Counted from the stretch's first letter, positions 9,893-21,750 are shown. The stretch is 64,000 bases of DNA from Homarus americanus (GCF_018991925.1 NW_024725489.1:4454738-4518737), one strand, 5' to 3'. The notes: generated from the sequence alone by a model not told the origin. Made by a program: numbers and translations.

Positions 9893-11032
9893 GCCGTTAA
9901 TTATTCTTCTTTCACATAACACCAAACTTAAGGAAGGTACAGCACAACACAGTAACGGCCTATACCGGGAGTGTTGCACCAGGTAGTAAGTTTTTAGGTG
10001 TTTAATTACACCTCAACTCGCGGCACAAAATGGTTCAACTCGCCTTCATTAGCTCGCTTTCAACAAAGAAGGTGGATATTTCTGATAAATTCAATCCAGT
10101 TGATGAAGCCAAAACAAGATACTGTCGAGACTCGGCCAAACATTCTCATCATTAACTTATTACATTACCTTAAATTGATTATCCTCATTGCTATTATCTT
10201 AAGTCTTATTTTTCCCTCTTTATTATAACGTGAGGTATAACATTAAATAAAGTCCAGCCTCACACTGTGTTCCCGGGATACTAAACGACGCTCTCTCCTC
10301 TACTTACTAGCCACCATTACCCGCTTTAGGAAAAAAACATTTTAAAATTAATTTCTCCGTTTAGCAGTTTTCCTCTCTCAGGAGACAAGTTTGAGAAGGA
10401 CAATTTGCCAAGACAACACTCATTCTTCTAGACGACCAGATCTCTATAGCACACTTAATGGTTATACCTGCGCCTCTTCTTTCCAACCCATGGCACACAC
10501 ACACACGGGCGGGCGGGCGGGCGGGCGGGCGCGCGCACGTAGAAGGCGCGCGCACACAGAAAACCAAACAGGAAGAAATATCAATATAACTGATCCCAAA
10601 TTTCCTTGTTACTAACGAGGAAAAATTTACAACAATTGACTGGAACTTGAGGACATGAGTAGAACATCTGCCAGGTGGGAAACAAAGTAGAACTGTGTTA
10701 AAACAAATACTTTGTGTATTGTCTGAAACAACATTAAGAAAATCTAAGAAATAACGTCCCAAGGTAAACCGATTTTGAGTTGTATGGATAGTGTCTCTCT
10801 TGGTCCGGCTGGGTTGGGTTTGACCATCGTCTTAACCATTTTTCTGTCTAGTCAATTTGTCTTAGTTGTAGAATGTCATAAATAAACCTTTACTAATCAG
10901 TGATGTAAGAGTACTGTCGTCTCCTCGTGTACAACCGACCAAAAGGAAGTTAGCAGACAACACCGACAAGAAGAAAAACAGACAACTTGAAAAACGAATT
11001 GAAAACAAAATAAAAAATCGAAGTTTGTATTT
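9893..11032. other. Intergenic sequence
   Basis: No gene was recognised. A compound microsatellite lies inside it (next entry). Confidence 0.4.
10494..10548. repeat. Compound (CA)n-(GGGC)n-(GC)n microsatellite
   Basis: cacacacacac is followed by about six GGGC units and then GCGCGC. The G-runs could form a G-quadruplex on the plus strand. Confidence 0.85.
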
Positions 11033-11524
11033 ATGTTGGTAAACCTGAGACCTGTTTGGTTATGTTGGTAAACCTGAGACCTGTTTGGTTATGTTGGTAC
11101 ACCTGACACCTGTTTGGTTATGTTGGTAAACCTGAGACCTGTTTGGTTATGTTGGTACACCTGACACCTGTTTGGTTATGTTGGTACACCTGACACCTGT
11201 TTGGTTATGTTGGTACACCTGACACCGGTTTGGTTATGTTGGTACACCTGACACCTGTTTGGTTATGTTGGTACACCTGACACCTGTTTGGTTATGTTGG
11301 TACACCTGACACCTGTTTGGTTATGTTGGTACACCTGACACCTGTTTGGTTATGTTGGTACACCTGACACCTGTTTGGTTATGTTGGTACACCTGACACC
11401 TGTTTGGTTATGTTGGTACACCTGACACCGGTTTGGTTATGTTGGTACACCTGACACCGGTTTGGTTATGTTGGTACACCTGACACCTGTTTGGTTATGT
11501 TGGTACCTGAGACCTGTTTGGTTG
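11033..11524. repeat. 29-bp minisatellite, about 17 copies
   Basis: The unit contains gttatgttggtacacctga plus a cacctgtttg part. Early units carry aaacctgag instead of acacctgac. The last unit is shortened. The array is very homogeneous. Confidence 0.95.
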
Positions 11525-11574
11525 TGACGTAGATCCTTTCACAAAAATGTAGTCGTTTTTAATCCTTTGGTACG

Positions 11575-11708
11575 ACAGATTAACCGTTTGAGATGGCGAC
11601 TACCCGTTGAGTATGGCGACTTAAACCCTTGAGTACAACTACTTAAACCCTTGTGTATAGTGACAACCCCTTGAGTACAACTACTTAAACCCTTGTGTAT
11701 GGTGACCC
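11575..11708 (-). repeat. Degenerate about 22-bp minisatellite
   Basis: Five or six copies of words such as aacccttgagtacaactac. In reverse complement they resemble the units at 15590-15665 and 40970-41220 (TACTCAAGGGGTTTA). Confidence 0.65.
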
Positions 11709-11865
11709 TCGACGTATTCAAAAAGTGCGTCCATTCGGCAAGTTGAATTGATTGACCGAGATATTTTTTCCATCCTATCTTTTCGCATCGTGGGAAGAGT
11801 GTTGACTTTTAATCCATATGCATTTTATCTTTTTTTTTTTCCTGTATGGTAGTTTTTGCGGTTGA

Positions 11866-12116
11866 ATATCACACTTGTTACCTCTCACAATTGTTACCTC
11901 TCACACTTGTTACCTCTCACACCTGTTACCTCTCACACCTGTTACCTCTCACACTTGTTACCTCTCACACCTGTTACCTCTCACACCTGTTACCTCTCAC
12001 ACCTGTTACCTTTCACACTTGTTACCTCTCACACCTGTTACCTCTCACACCTGTTACCTCTCACACCTGTTACCTCTCACACCTGTTACCTCTCACACTT
12101 GTTACCTTTCACACCA
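11866..12116. repeat. 16-bp minisatellite, about 15-16 copies
   Basis: The unit is tcacacctgttacctc with a C/T variant (ctgtt or ttgtt). Three plus-strand frames through it are open only because of the periodicity. Confidence 0.95.
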
Positions 12117-12926
12117 TTTTAAATTTTACTTCATCAACTTCCTGTTGGTTTCCTCCCACTTGAGTATTTCGTGTACGACTAGAGGTAGATCTCTTTAATT
12201 CACTTTCCATCCTTAAATCCCTTCAACAATGTCTTTTTCATGGCCGATATATTTTCCAGTTTCTTATTTCTGTGCACTGATGAATACAATTAATTGATTT
12301 TCACCTACAGGAGGTTTTTTATATATCATTAATAGTCGTTCTCACCCTCTTGAAGGTCGACAAACCTTTCTGTCTTCATTTCACTTCTCGTTTATGCACG
12401 CAGGTATTCGCGGGATTTTGTTTACCATTTTGAACAAGTTTCTCCAGTTGGGGTCTACATTTCCCTGTACTGTTTTCTGAGTGGCTACAGTTTAAGGCTA
12501 GTCTGCTTGATACAATTTCAGCACATGACATTATTATTGGCCATATCTTCTGAAATCTGGGACATACATTTCTTCACAGTTGCGTTAATGTACTTAAAAA
12601 TTCTGCCGGGATTCTTTTTATGTCTGGTTCTTTCTCAAAACATCTTCCGAATTGATTTTCCAGATTTTCTTCCTCCATGCGTTTCATAATACTTATGGGA
12701 GATAAAAATGACGACTGAAAACCACGTAAAAATCAATATATATCCATAAATAAGCAGCGGGGGTGTATAATAACTCTACAAGTCCGATAAGTATTTGCAA
12801 GTTTGTCAATGGAAGAGTTCCCCCATCAGCCGCGTTTTCTTAAGTACCACACACACACTAGAGAACGACACGGCCTTACCACGGCTAACTGATACATCTT
12901 GGCAAACCAGGAGTCAAATGCGCATG
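12117..12926. other. Intergenic sequence
   Basis: Nothing recognised on either strand. Confidence 0.4.
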
Positions 12927-13365
12927 CTAGTTTTTAACTTTTTTACCTTTATCCTCTTCGCCACTGATCATCTCGTTAGCCGCGTGGGAATGCACTGGCT
13001 CATGAATGTATCTGAACCTGCTCCATTGTTGGTCAAGTCTGGTCTTGAAACGGCTCACACTTGGTGCCGGCACAATACTCTCTGGTAGATTGTTCCAAGA
13101 GTAAACAACTCTCACTCCGAAAAAGTTTGCCCTCACAGTTTTCTCGACTTGCGGCTTCTTCAACTTATAACTGTGACCCCTTGTGGGGTGGGCGTCCGCC
13201 AGCTCCAGGTTTGGACACTCGACTGAGTAGTGCTCCTTGAGATGTTTATAAACATCAATTAGCCCCCCCCCCTTTGCCCGTCTGTAGTATAAGCTGGGCA
13301 ATTGCAGGCACTCTAATCTCTCTGGGCAGCTGAGGTACCGATCGCAACATGTCAGCTTACTACAC
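12927..13365 (-). pseudogene. LINE copy B: RT C-terminus and 3' end (same family as copy A)
   Basis: The minus strand from about 13350 reads YLSCPERLECLQLPSLYYRR, then a G-run-disturbed stretch, then HYSVECPNLELADAHPTRGH, KKPQVEKTVRANFFGVRVV, YSWNNLPESIVPAPS and HEPVHSH. This matches copy A (2480-2830) almost residue for residue, so both belong to one LINE family. The 3' end carries one GCGGCTAAC..GATCAGTGGCGAAGAGG unit and an A-rich tail near 12930. The copy is strongly 5'-truncated, as is common after target-primed reverse transcription. The run of Cs at 13264-13275 adds residues relative to copy A. Confidence 0.9.
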
Positions 13366-13384
13366 GGTGGGGTTGTCGGTCACT

Positions 13385-13570
13385 TTACTGTTATACACCA
13401 CTGGTAAGTAGTGGGCATTCATGTGCCTGATTTGTCAATTTTATACCGAAAACAGTTACTATACTTGGCGTTGTCACAAAACCTTTTGGTAGATTATTCC
13501 AACAATTCACAACGATAGAATATGAGAAGATGTAAATTATATTTCAGATTTATCCCAAACACGCACCGCG
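13385..13570 (-). pseudogene. Second LINE RT C-terminal remnant
   Basis: The minus strand reads FSYSIVVNCWNNLPKGFVTT followed by PSIVTVF. The motif (R)VVxxWNxLP..VV.APS is the conserved tail of CR1/jockey-type RT proteins, as in copies A and B, but this sequence is clearly diverged from them. Sequence up to about 13750 on the same strand (DLILRLFKISIFVHIVRRK) may be an extension but has no diagnostic motif. Confidence 0.55.
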
Positions 13571-13972
13571 AATTTACTCACTTTATTTTATTGCTATGGT
13601 TAGTAACTATAGAAACGCTTAAGGTAATATCGAGGACACCCCAACTCACTTTACTAAATAACAACAGGGGAACAAGGTCTTCATTTTTAACCTTCCTCCT
13701 AACAATATGTACAAAAATACTAATCTTAAATAGCCTTAGAATTAAATCCTTTGTAACTGTATTCCAATTTAATTATATCTCCTAACTTTATGGTTAGTGG
13801 GCATTAACTAAAGCTAGTTTTAATATAATTTTGATGCAGTTTTTGAAATTAATATACGTAATTTACTTAAGTCAACTTTAAAGGTGCATTTTTACCTTGT
13901 TTACGTCTTCATTAATAAAGTCAGCGCCATAATTGTTGAGAGGCCTGAACCAACCCAGTACCGTGTCATCCC

Positions 13973-14080
13973 ACTTGGACAATCGTCAGTTTTATGCGAT
14001 TATTATTCTCTTTAGTTACATGATCAGGTTAGGTTAGGTTAGGTTAGGTTAAATAGCATAAAACAGACGATCATCCAAGT
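13973..14080. mobile_element. Inverted repeat with TTAGG repeats in its loop
   Basis: Arms 13973-14001 and 14051-14080 are complementary with a few mismatches (key words CTTGGA, ATCGTC, GTTTTATGC). The loop of about 50 bases ends in four or five TTAGGTT units. It may be a small MITE or simply a hairpin. Confidence 0.6.
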
Positions 14081-15584
14081 AAGCCCCAGTACACAGACCT
14101 CCTAGTAACAGCCATGACACTGACCTCTGGCGGGGAGGAAGAAACCACACAGCCTGGCTTATCTCTAGTATATCCTGTACGGCCCACCACTTAACACACT
14201 CCATTTACTCCTTTACAACAACCTCACAAAACCACAAAACACAATAAACTATTTCTCTTAAAAATAAAGAAAACATTAAGGTAAATTCAGCATTAAAAAC
14301 AAGATGTGTTATGGTTTTAAAGAATAAAGAGTGTGGTCAACTCAGAGGGCGACGTGAACAGCAGTATCCTGTGGCAGGGAGGAGAGGGGAGGAGAGAACG
14401 GATGCTGTTATCTGGGTAACGACCGAGAGCCACCGTGTCTCTGCTACCATAACCACTAACATCTCACTATCATATTGACCAAATTTCCTACCGGTTTGAA
14501 CTTATATATACGGAATTACCGGTCATATACACACTGTCCAAACTACTACCGGTAGCCTCTAACTGTATCGACAAACATTACCCTAAAAAAAACACCAAAA
14601 AATTCATCTTGTGGTGTCTGGTAACTTATTTTTTTGGAAGTCCCACTTATAAAATATATGACATAAGTTTCCTAGTGTTATTTACTATATGTTTTGACAA
14701 GTCAGGCTTAGAATGTTTTTAATCTAAATATCCTTGGATTGTCCACTACGAAACCTTGACGCCACGCACCGTATTTAACCCTCCGTCAATACGTAGAAAC
14801 AACTATAAAGACATTTTGAACAATCACGTTCATTCACAAGTAATCTAAATATCCTGGGATCCGGATTCACAGAGGTTAGTGCGGTGAATATTTATCTCGA
14901 AATCATGAACGTACAAATTCGACACCAAAATAACCGCCGAGACTAACTTACGTACACAACTTCACTTAACATCCTCAACAAGGCATCATAACTTAAAATA
15001 AAAAATTCATATCCAAAACATTACCAAATTTGGTCTCTTAAAATGACCTCAATCAGACAGATGTAGTTAAGGTTTGCGTCTCGGTGGCTATTCTACCGCT
15101 ATAGCTAGGCCAAGTATATTCTTATCTCCTTGGTAAAGAACCCCAGTGAACCCTGACTAAGGTAGTGTTATGTGCTTACCTCATCTTGTTCATGGTAATA
15201 TACAAGTAAAATTATAACAAACTAGAAATTTAAAAAAAATACTTTATCTGAACTAGCCAGCCAGTAGTACTTGATAATGTACCATAAGTTTATACACCGG
15301 TCTTAACATCTTACGCTGTTAAAAAATTATATTACTAGCCATTAATAATATACGTATAACATTCCATAGTATGAGTTAACTTTAAGAGACACATCAAATC
15401 TCCATTGATTATACTGTATATGACTTTACGCTTAATTTTCATCATTATTATTATCAAAGCATGTGTGTGTGTGTGTGTCATCCACCCCGGAACTAGACCA
15501 CTAAACTTTACTTCCTGCTCTCTGCTGTTCCTATTAGTACTCAATATACAGTTTTCATCTACCCCATCATTGCACTCAGGGGTT
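14081..15584. other. Intergenic sequence
   Basis: AT-rich, with no coding or repeat structure beyond a short (GT)n at about 15463-15480. Confidence 0.4.
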
Positions 15585-15668
15585 TTGTCTTTGTACTCGA
15601 GGCGGTTGTCGTCGTACTCAAGAGGTTAAATCATCGTATTCGAGGGGTTAAGCATCGTACTTCGGTAG
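15585..15668 (+). repeat. Degenerate about 22-bp minisatellite (CGTACTCAAGGGGTT type)
   Basis: Four imperfect units containing tcgtactcaagaggtt or catcgtattcgaggggtt. The motif is the same as in the larger array at 40970-41220. Confidence 0.65.
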
Positions 15669-15728
15669 GTTGGGTTAAGGAGTAAGGACCGCTAGTTATA
15701 ACAACGGCCTACTTATACAGTACAGTAC

Positions 15729-15763
<35 letters not shown>
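15729..15763. repeat. (AC)n microsatellite
   Basis: About 16 AC units followed by TATATA. Confidence 0.9.
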
Positions 15764-15766
<3 letters not shown>

Positions 15767-16814
15767 AAGTAAACAGAAGGAAAATATCACTGAATTATGT
15801 CTAAATCTAGCAGCAACAACTCAATGAATACTTTGTGGAGAGACCTACATGGTGCTTCATGATGGCAGCGGGGTAAGAAAAAAAAAAGTCACACTACTCA
15901 AAAATTCACCGGAAAACATCAACGTTGGAGTGTACCATGTCTTTCAACACCACTTAAAAGTCTTCTCCTTTACGCATATCATCACTCAGAACTTCTATTG
16001 TCTTAATTTATTTTTCTCTGAACAAAGCCGGACACGGACGCACGGACACACAGAAAAAAGTACATAAAAAACGGAAGAGGAGCTTTGTTTACTCGACTCA
16101 GGACCGGATGGATACCAGGGTACCATACCGAGCCGTTTACTGCACATGATGCAAGTTTAGAATTCCCGCTATGGTATATACCCAGCGGTGAGTGTCAAGA
16201 TGAAACACCAACCACACCAATATCCTTTAATTTATTTTTTTTATCTGGTTCATTTATGCTGAGGTTTAGGATAGGGTTGGTTAGGATAGGTTTGGTTAGA
16301 ATAGGATAGGATAGGATAGGTGCACTTATGTTGGGCGTTTAATCTCCATGTGATCCTTTCATCATTATTATTGTTTTCAGGATCAGTATTATCAATAACC
16401 AGTATTACTATTCCATTTCGCATCATTATTACTTCATTATCATTAAAATACAAAATCACTTATTGATTACACACCATTTAAACGCCCAAAGTAATAAACA
16501 CCGCCACGTACTCTTGTGTGTGTGTGAAGATAATAAGATAATAAGATAAGCTGATTAATACCTGTTGGTTTATTTTCACCAGATGAAGAATTTAACATAT
16601 ATAATTAAACCCACAGTTACGTGAAACAAGTTATATATGAATAAGTAATATATAACTTGTAAAATTAAAGGTTAAACAGGAGTCATAACTATTGTGAATA
16701 AAGTTGTAAAAGGAGGGATTATATTAGTTGACTTAGATAATAATTGTGTTGTTCTATCAAGTCCTTCTCAAGTTACTAAACCGAATCGAATTTTACACGT
16801 ACAGATGGGTGGGG
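15764..16814. other. Intergenic sequence
   Basis: No gene was seen. A GGATA/GGTTA pentamer cluster lies at 16266-16322. Confidence 0.4.
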
Positions 16815-17630
16815 GAGTGGGTGGACGGGGGGTGGGGAGTGGGTGGACGGGCGGTGGGGAGTGGGTGGACGGGCGGTGGGGGTGGAGTGGTGGACGGGCG
16901 GTGGGGAATGGGTGGACGGGCGGTGGGGGTGGGTGGACGGGCGGTGGGGAGTGGGTGGACGGGCGGTGGGGGGTGGGTGGACGGGCGGTGGGGGGAGGTG
17001 GACGGGCGGTGGGGAGTGGGTGGACGGGCGGTGGGGGGGGGTGGGTGGACGGGCGGTAGAGTGGGTGGACGGGCGGTGGGGGTGTGGGTGGACGGGCGGT
17101 GGGGAGTGGGGTGGACGGGCGGTGGAGTGGGTGGACGGGCGGTGGGGAGTGGGTGGACAGACGGGCGGTGGGGGCGGTGGGGAGTGGGTGGACGGGCGGT
17201 GGGGAGTGGGTGGACGGGCGGTGGGGGTGGGTGGACGGGCGGTGGGGGAGTGGGTGGACGGGCGGTGGGGAGTGGTGGACGGGCGGTGGGGGTGTGCGTT
17301 GGACAGGCGGTGGGAGTGGGTGGACGGGCGGTGGGGGTGGACGGGCGGTGGGGAATGGGTGGACAGGGTGGTGGACAGGGAGTGGGTGGACAGGCGGTGG
17401 GGAGTGGGTGGACGGGCGGTGGGGGTGGGTGGACGGGCGGTGGGGAGTGGGGAGTGGGGTGGACGGGCGGTGGGGGGTGGGTGGACGGCGGTGAAGTGGG
17501 TGGACGGGCGGTGGGGTGGGTGGACGGGCGGGTAAATTAGGTGGACGGGCGGTGGGGAATGGGTGGACAGGGGGTGGGTGGACAGAGGTGGTGGACGGGC
17601 GGTGGGAAGTGGTGAACGGGCGAATAGATA
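16815..17630. repeat. G-rich minisatellite, about 22-bp unit
   Basis: About 37 units of gtgggtggacgggcggtggg with variable spacers (gga, ggt, deletions). The plus strand has runs of three or more G throughout and could form G-quadruplexes. Gly/Trp-rich frames on plus (264 residues) and a Pro-rich frame on minus (332 residues) arise only because the unit lacks stop codons, so I do not call a gene. Confidence 0.95.
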
Positions 17631-17654
17631 CTGTATATTTTATGAAGGGAACTA

Positions 17655-17792
17655 ATACTGACAAAATAGATACAACTACTACTAACACTACCATTACTAC
17701 TACTACTAACACTACCATTACTACTACTACTAACACTACCATTACTACTACTATTAACACTACCATTACTACTATATACTACTACTAATTGT
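17655..17792. repeat. (ACT)n-based minisatellite, 24-27 bp unit
   Basis: Four to five units of actactactaacactacca. Confidence 0.85.
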
Positions 17793-17883
17793 TAAACAAA
17801 CACTCACGCTGCAGGTACACAGACGACCACCCACCTGGAAAAAAGAAGCGGGTATAAGAATATATGATGAGGATATATATGAT

Positions 17884-17927
<44 letters not shown>
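17884..17927. repeat. (CT)n microsatellite
   Basis: About 22 pure CT units. Confidence 0.95.
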
Positions 17928-17929
<2 letters not shown>

Positions 17930-17999
17930 AAATACGTAATTAAAAAGCAAAATAAAAGACGTAAATTTTAATTCCTTTCCACGATCGAAGATGAGATGG

Positions 18000-19105
18000 G
18001 TGATGGTAGGGATGGTGGTGGTGGGAAGGGATGGTAGTGGTGGGTACGGATGGTAGTGGTGGGTAGGGATGGTGGTAGTGGGTAGGGTTGGTGGTAGTGG
18101 GAAGGGATGGTAGTGGTGGGTAGGGATGGTGGTAGTGGGTAGGGTTGGTGGTAGTGGGAAGGGATGGTAGTGGTGGGTAGGGATGGTGGTAGTGGGAAGG
18201 ATGATGTGGTGGTACGGATGGTAGTGGTGGGTAGGGATGGTGTTAGTGGTGGGGATGGTGGTAAGCCATTGAAGGTAGATTAGTAGTGTGGAAGGATGGT
18301 AGTGGTGGGTAGGGATGAGTAGTGGTGGGTAGGGATGGTAGTGGTGGGTGCGGATGGTGGTGGTCGATAGGATGGTGGTAAATTCGTGGGACGGTGGTAG
18401 TGGGAAGGATAGTGGTGGTGGGTAGGGATGTTGGTGGTGGGTGGGGATGTTGAAGTAGTCGGTAGGGTTGGTGTATTGGGGAAGGGATGGTGAAGTAGGT
18501 AGTGGGGATGGTGGCAGTGGTAGAGTAGGGATGTTGATGGTGGGTAGGAATGGTGGTGGTGGGTAGGGATGGTAGTGGTGGAGGTAGGGATGTGAAATTG
18601 GTGGAGTAGGGATGGTAGTGGTGGGTAGGGATGGTGGTGGTGGGTAGGGATGGTGGTGGTGGGTAGGGATGGTGGTGGTGGGTAGGGATGGTGGTGGTGG
18701 GTAGGAATGGTGAGTGTGGTGAGTGCAGGAATGGTGGTGTGGTGGGTAGGGATGGTAGTGGTGGGTGCAGGATGGTAGTGGTGGGTAAAGGGATGGTAGT
18801 GGTGGGGATGGTAGTGGTGGTGGGGATGGTAGTGGTGGGTAGGGATGGTGGTGGTGGGTGGGGATGGTGGTGGTGGGTGTGGTGGTAGTGGTGGTAGGCG
18901 TGGTAGTGGTGGTAGGCGATGATGGTAGTGGTGGTAGGGATGGTGAAGTAGTGGTGGGTGAGGATGGTGGTAGTGGTGGAGTAGGGGATGGTGGTAGTGG
19001 TGGGTAGGGGATGGTGGTAGTTGTGGGTAGGAGATGGTGGTAGTTGTGGGTAGGAGATGGTGGTAGTGGTGGTAGGCGATGGTAGTGGTGGGAGGAGGGG
19101 AGACT
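18000..19105. repeat. G-rich minisatellite, about 19-bp unit
   Basis: About 1.1 kb of gggatggtagtggtgggta and close variants, more regular on the left (18000-18200) and more interrupted around 18400-18600. Pro/Thr/His-rich minus-strand frames of 443 and 283 residues are periodicity artefacts. Like the array at 16815-17630 it is G-rich on the plus strand, but the units differ. Confidence 0.92.
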
Positions 19106-19371
19106 ATCAACGAGTCTACGGGGTTTAACATTCACATTTGACTAGTATGTAATTTCCTGTACATCTATCACCTGGAAGACGACAAAACAACGCTCTTCAA
19201 CCCTACAGCTGATGTCGAAAACCCTTAAGACTGACTCATGAACAGTACAAAAAGTCATTAGAAAAGAGTTCACTAAGAGTTCACTTGACCCCAAAGACCA
19301 CGAGTTCTCAAGAAGTTCATTCGACACTGTTAAAAAGCTAAATTTCTCTAAGAGTTCAGACGACATCACTG

Positions 19372-19456
19372 GTTACGTTCTCTAACAATTGGTAACGTTC
19401 TCTAACAATTGGTAACGTTCTCTAACAACTGGTAACGTTCTCTAACAGCTGATTAC
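19372..19456. repeat. 20-bp tandem repeat, four copies
   Basis: The unit is ggtaacgttctctaacaatt; the last copy has aacagct. Confidence 0.85.
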
Positions 19457-19900
19457 GTTCACACCACACTACGGTTAAGTTCTCGAAGACATCAAATCTA
19501 AATCAAAACTTTTAAGATTTCAACACAACAAGAAAACTTAAGATAACGCACAGGGTAATTTAATTGATAAGTTAAAGATTGTTTTTTTAACAGATAAAGC
19601 GAGTGTTGTTGTTGAGGTATAAGGGCCAGAGAATCAAACAGACAAGTGTTTAACGGGAATAACAACAAAAAGAAGCCCGAGTGTTGGCAAGTCTTTGATA
19701 AACTCATTAAGATAAGGAGTTTCACTTTCGGCGACACAAGACTCCGCCCGGTCATGTGTCACCTGAAGAGTAGTAGCCTTCCCCCTCAAGCTTACTTCTC
19801 ATATAATCAAACACCCTAACGTTGCCTGGAGGAGGTGGTTAGGTTAGGTTAGGTTAGGGTGGTAAATCTTATAATTTATCCTTTATACCCAGGAGGGATT
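19457..19900. other. Intergenic sequence
   Basis: A short TTAGG run lies at 19838-19860; nothing else was seen. Confidence 0.4.
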
Positions 19901-19901
19901 G

Positions 19902-21655
19902 CCGTGTGTGTGTAATAATAATATTAATATTAATAATAAACGGTTTATTAATAGAGTTGCAGCCGGTGGCTGAAAATATACAGACTCACATTTGATTTAG
20001 ACATAATGATATAATATGCATTGAATACATTTACAGGGCTGTACAGTACATAAATCAGGAGTTGTTTATTATTTTAACAATAGATGGGATGGTGCTGTTC
20101 TTATATCTATCGGTGCGGGCTCTTATGGGTTGCATTTTGTTGTAGTGGAGGACTGCGCGAGTTGGGTGGAGGGCTGCAGGTGGCAGGAGGTGGCGATGAC
20201 AAGGGTGGTGCAGTAGTCCACTGCCAAACCTTTCCAGTGCTTGGTGGTGGAGGTTACCGAGGGATGGCATTTCCAGGGTGGAGAGAGCGTTGGTGTAGCC
20301 GGAGTATTCTGCGCCGAGCATGATTCTGCAGGCCCTTTTCTGTACCTTCTTTAGCTGACGTTGTTGGGTGGAGTTGAGAGAAGACGACCAGGCTGGTGAC
20401 GCATATGTTAGTTTGGAGAGAATAAAGGCGTTGTAGATGGTCCTCAGCTCTGGCGTGGGTGTCCCAAGTGACCTAAGTCGTCGTAGCATGTAGAGACGGT
20501 ACGAGGCTGCCTTGACCGTGTTATTTACATGGGCCTTCCAGTCAAGTTTGTTTTCTATAGTTACACCCAGGAGTTTGGCAGACTGCACCAGCTGGAGAGG
20601 ATGGGCACCCACTGTGACTGCTGGGGCTTGCACTGGAGTGGTGGCGGTATTGATGTGCATGACTACGGTTTTGGTGTGGTTGATGGTGACCTTGTTCTCC
20701 GTAGTCCGTGCCTGTAGTCTGTCCAGGGTGCCTTGTAGCGATGAGTAGTCTGGTGCGGTGTTGTCCACTGAAACCCCTACAGTGCAGTCATCCACGTACT
20801 TCCACCTGTGAGGAGTGTCCCATAGCCATAGAGCGTCGTTGATCAGGATGAGGAAGCACAGTGGTCCCATCTTGGTCCCCTGGGGAACACCGCAGGTGAG
20901 GTGTTGGAATGTAGAGACCAAGCCCTGATACCTCACTGCATGGCGACGTCCACTCAAGAAATCAGTGAGCCATGAGACCAGGTTGGTGGGCAGCCCTAGT
21001 GCAATAGCCTTGTTGATAACAGTGCAGTGATCAACAAGGGCAACGGCCAGTGATGTCTTACGTTTCTGCAAGTTTTTGTGCAGAAAATCCAGAAAGCTCA
21101 TCAAGCTCATCAATTGACTGATAGATACTGGCAAATGCCCACTCAAAAACAAAGTCCTCACAAAGTAGACTGGGTATGGGGGTAATGGCAACTGGCCTGA
21201 GGTCGTTAGGGGACTGTGGGGTGGTGACCTTGGGGATGGGGGTGACATATGCGGTTTTCCATTCATTAGGGCATTTGCTTTGTCTGAGGGATGCATTAAT
21301 AATAGAACAGAGGGGGGTGGCAAGTTCGACTGCAAACTCCTTGTATATTTTGATTGGGAGGTCAATTGGGGTCGAGGAGCGTTTGGATTTAAATTTCAGG
21401 AGTTTGTTGGCGATTTCATATGGTTGAACACTGGGAGGGGGAGGGGGAAGGTAAGTAAGCTGGGAGGAGAGTGAGGTCAAGACTGGGTAAGGTATGACAT
21501 ATGGTAGCAAAATGGTTATTAATTATCTCAGCTGCCTCCTCACTAGGTAAATGTGAGATGAAAGGAAGTGTGGGAGACTGACGGTTGAGACCACAGAGAT
21601 CTTTTACCTTGGAGTACAACTGACCGATGCCGACTTCCTTGAGGCCGTGCACTTT
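19902..21655 (-). mobile_element. LINE copy E: 5'-truncated, reverse transcriptase plus 3' UTR
   Basis: On the minus strand this non-LTR element runs from about 21655 to a 3' end at 19902-19970. The 3' UTR carries TATTTTCAGCC, a GGCTGC, AATAAACCG, an (ATT)n-like tract and then (AC)n at 19902-19912. Matching 3' ends occur at 45585-45711 (plus) and 62096-62215 (minus), so the three form one family. Its 5' edge abuts a long (AC)n (minus-strand sense) at 21660-21757. AC tracts of the same orientation on both sides suggest insertion into a microsatellite. Confidence 0.88.
20055..21655 (-). pseudogene. LINE copy E reverse transcriptase, frameshifted, motif A missing
   Basis: Three minus-strand frames join. 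21652-21416 gives LYSKVKDLCG and NNHFATICHTLP. 21510-21110 gives LLKFKSKRSSTPIDLPIKIY, NEWKTAYVTPIPKV and NDLRPVAITPIPSLLCEDFV. 21110-20055 gives FLDFLHKNLQKRKTSLAVAL, GVPQGTKMGPLCFLILINDA, the catalytic YVDD (20787-20798), KLLGVTIENKLDWKAHV, KLTYASPAWSS, LKKVQKRACRI and a terminal RARTDRYKNSTIPS. The shifts lie near 21440 (in a G-run) and 21100. The stretch that should contain the first catalytic Asp (xDFxKAFDxVxH) is missing: the protein runs TSLAVALVDHC at about 21028-21047. The gap is consistent with a short in-frame deletion, so the enzyme would be inactive even if the frames were repaired. Confidence 0.9.

Positions 21656-21659
<4 letters not shown>

Positions 21660-21750
<91 letters not shown>

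Noticed and set aside
16746..17766. Long Gly/Trp-rich (plus, 264 residues) and Pro-rich (minus, 332 residues) open frames
   Set aside because: Both follow from a G-rich minisatellite lacking stop codons in several frames; there is no start context, domain or codon bias.
17804..19135. 443- and 283-residue minus-strand frames rich in Pro, Thr and His
   Set aside because: They are translations of the 19-bp minisatellite and the adjacent (CT)n; two overlapping frames show the same periodicity.
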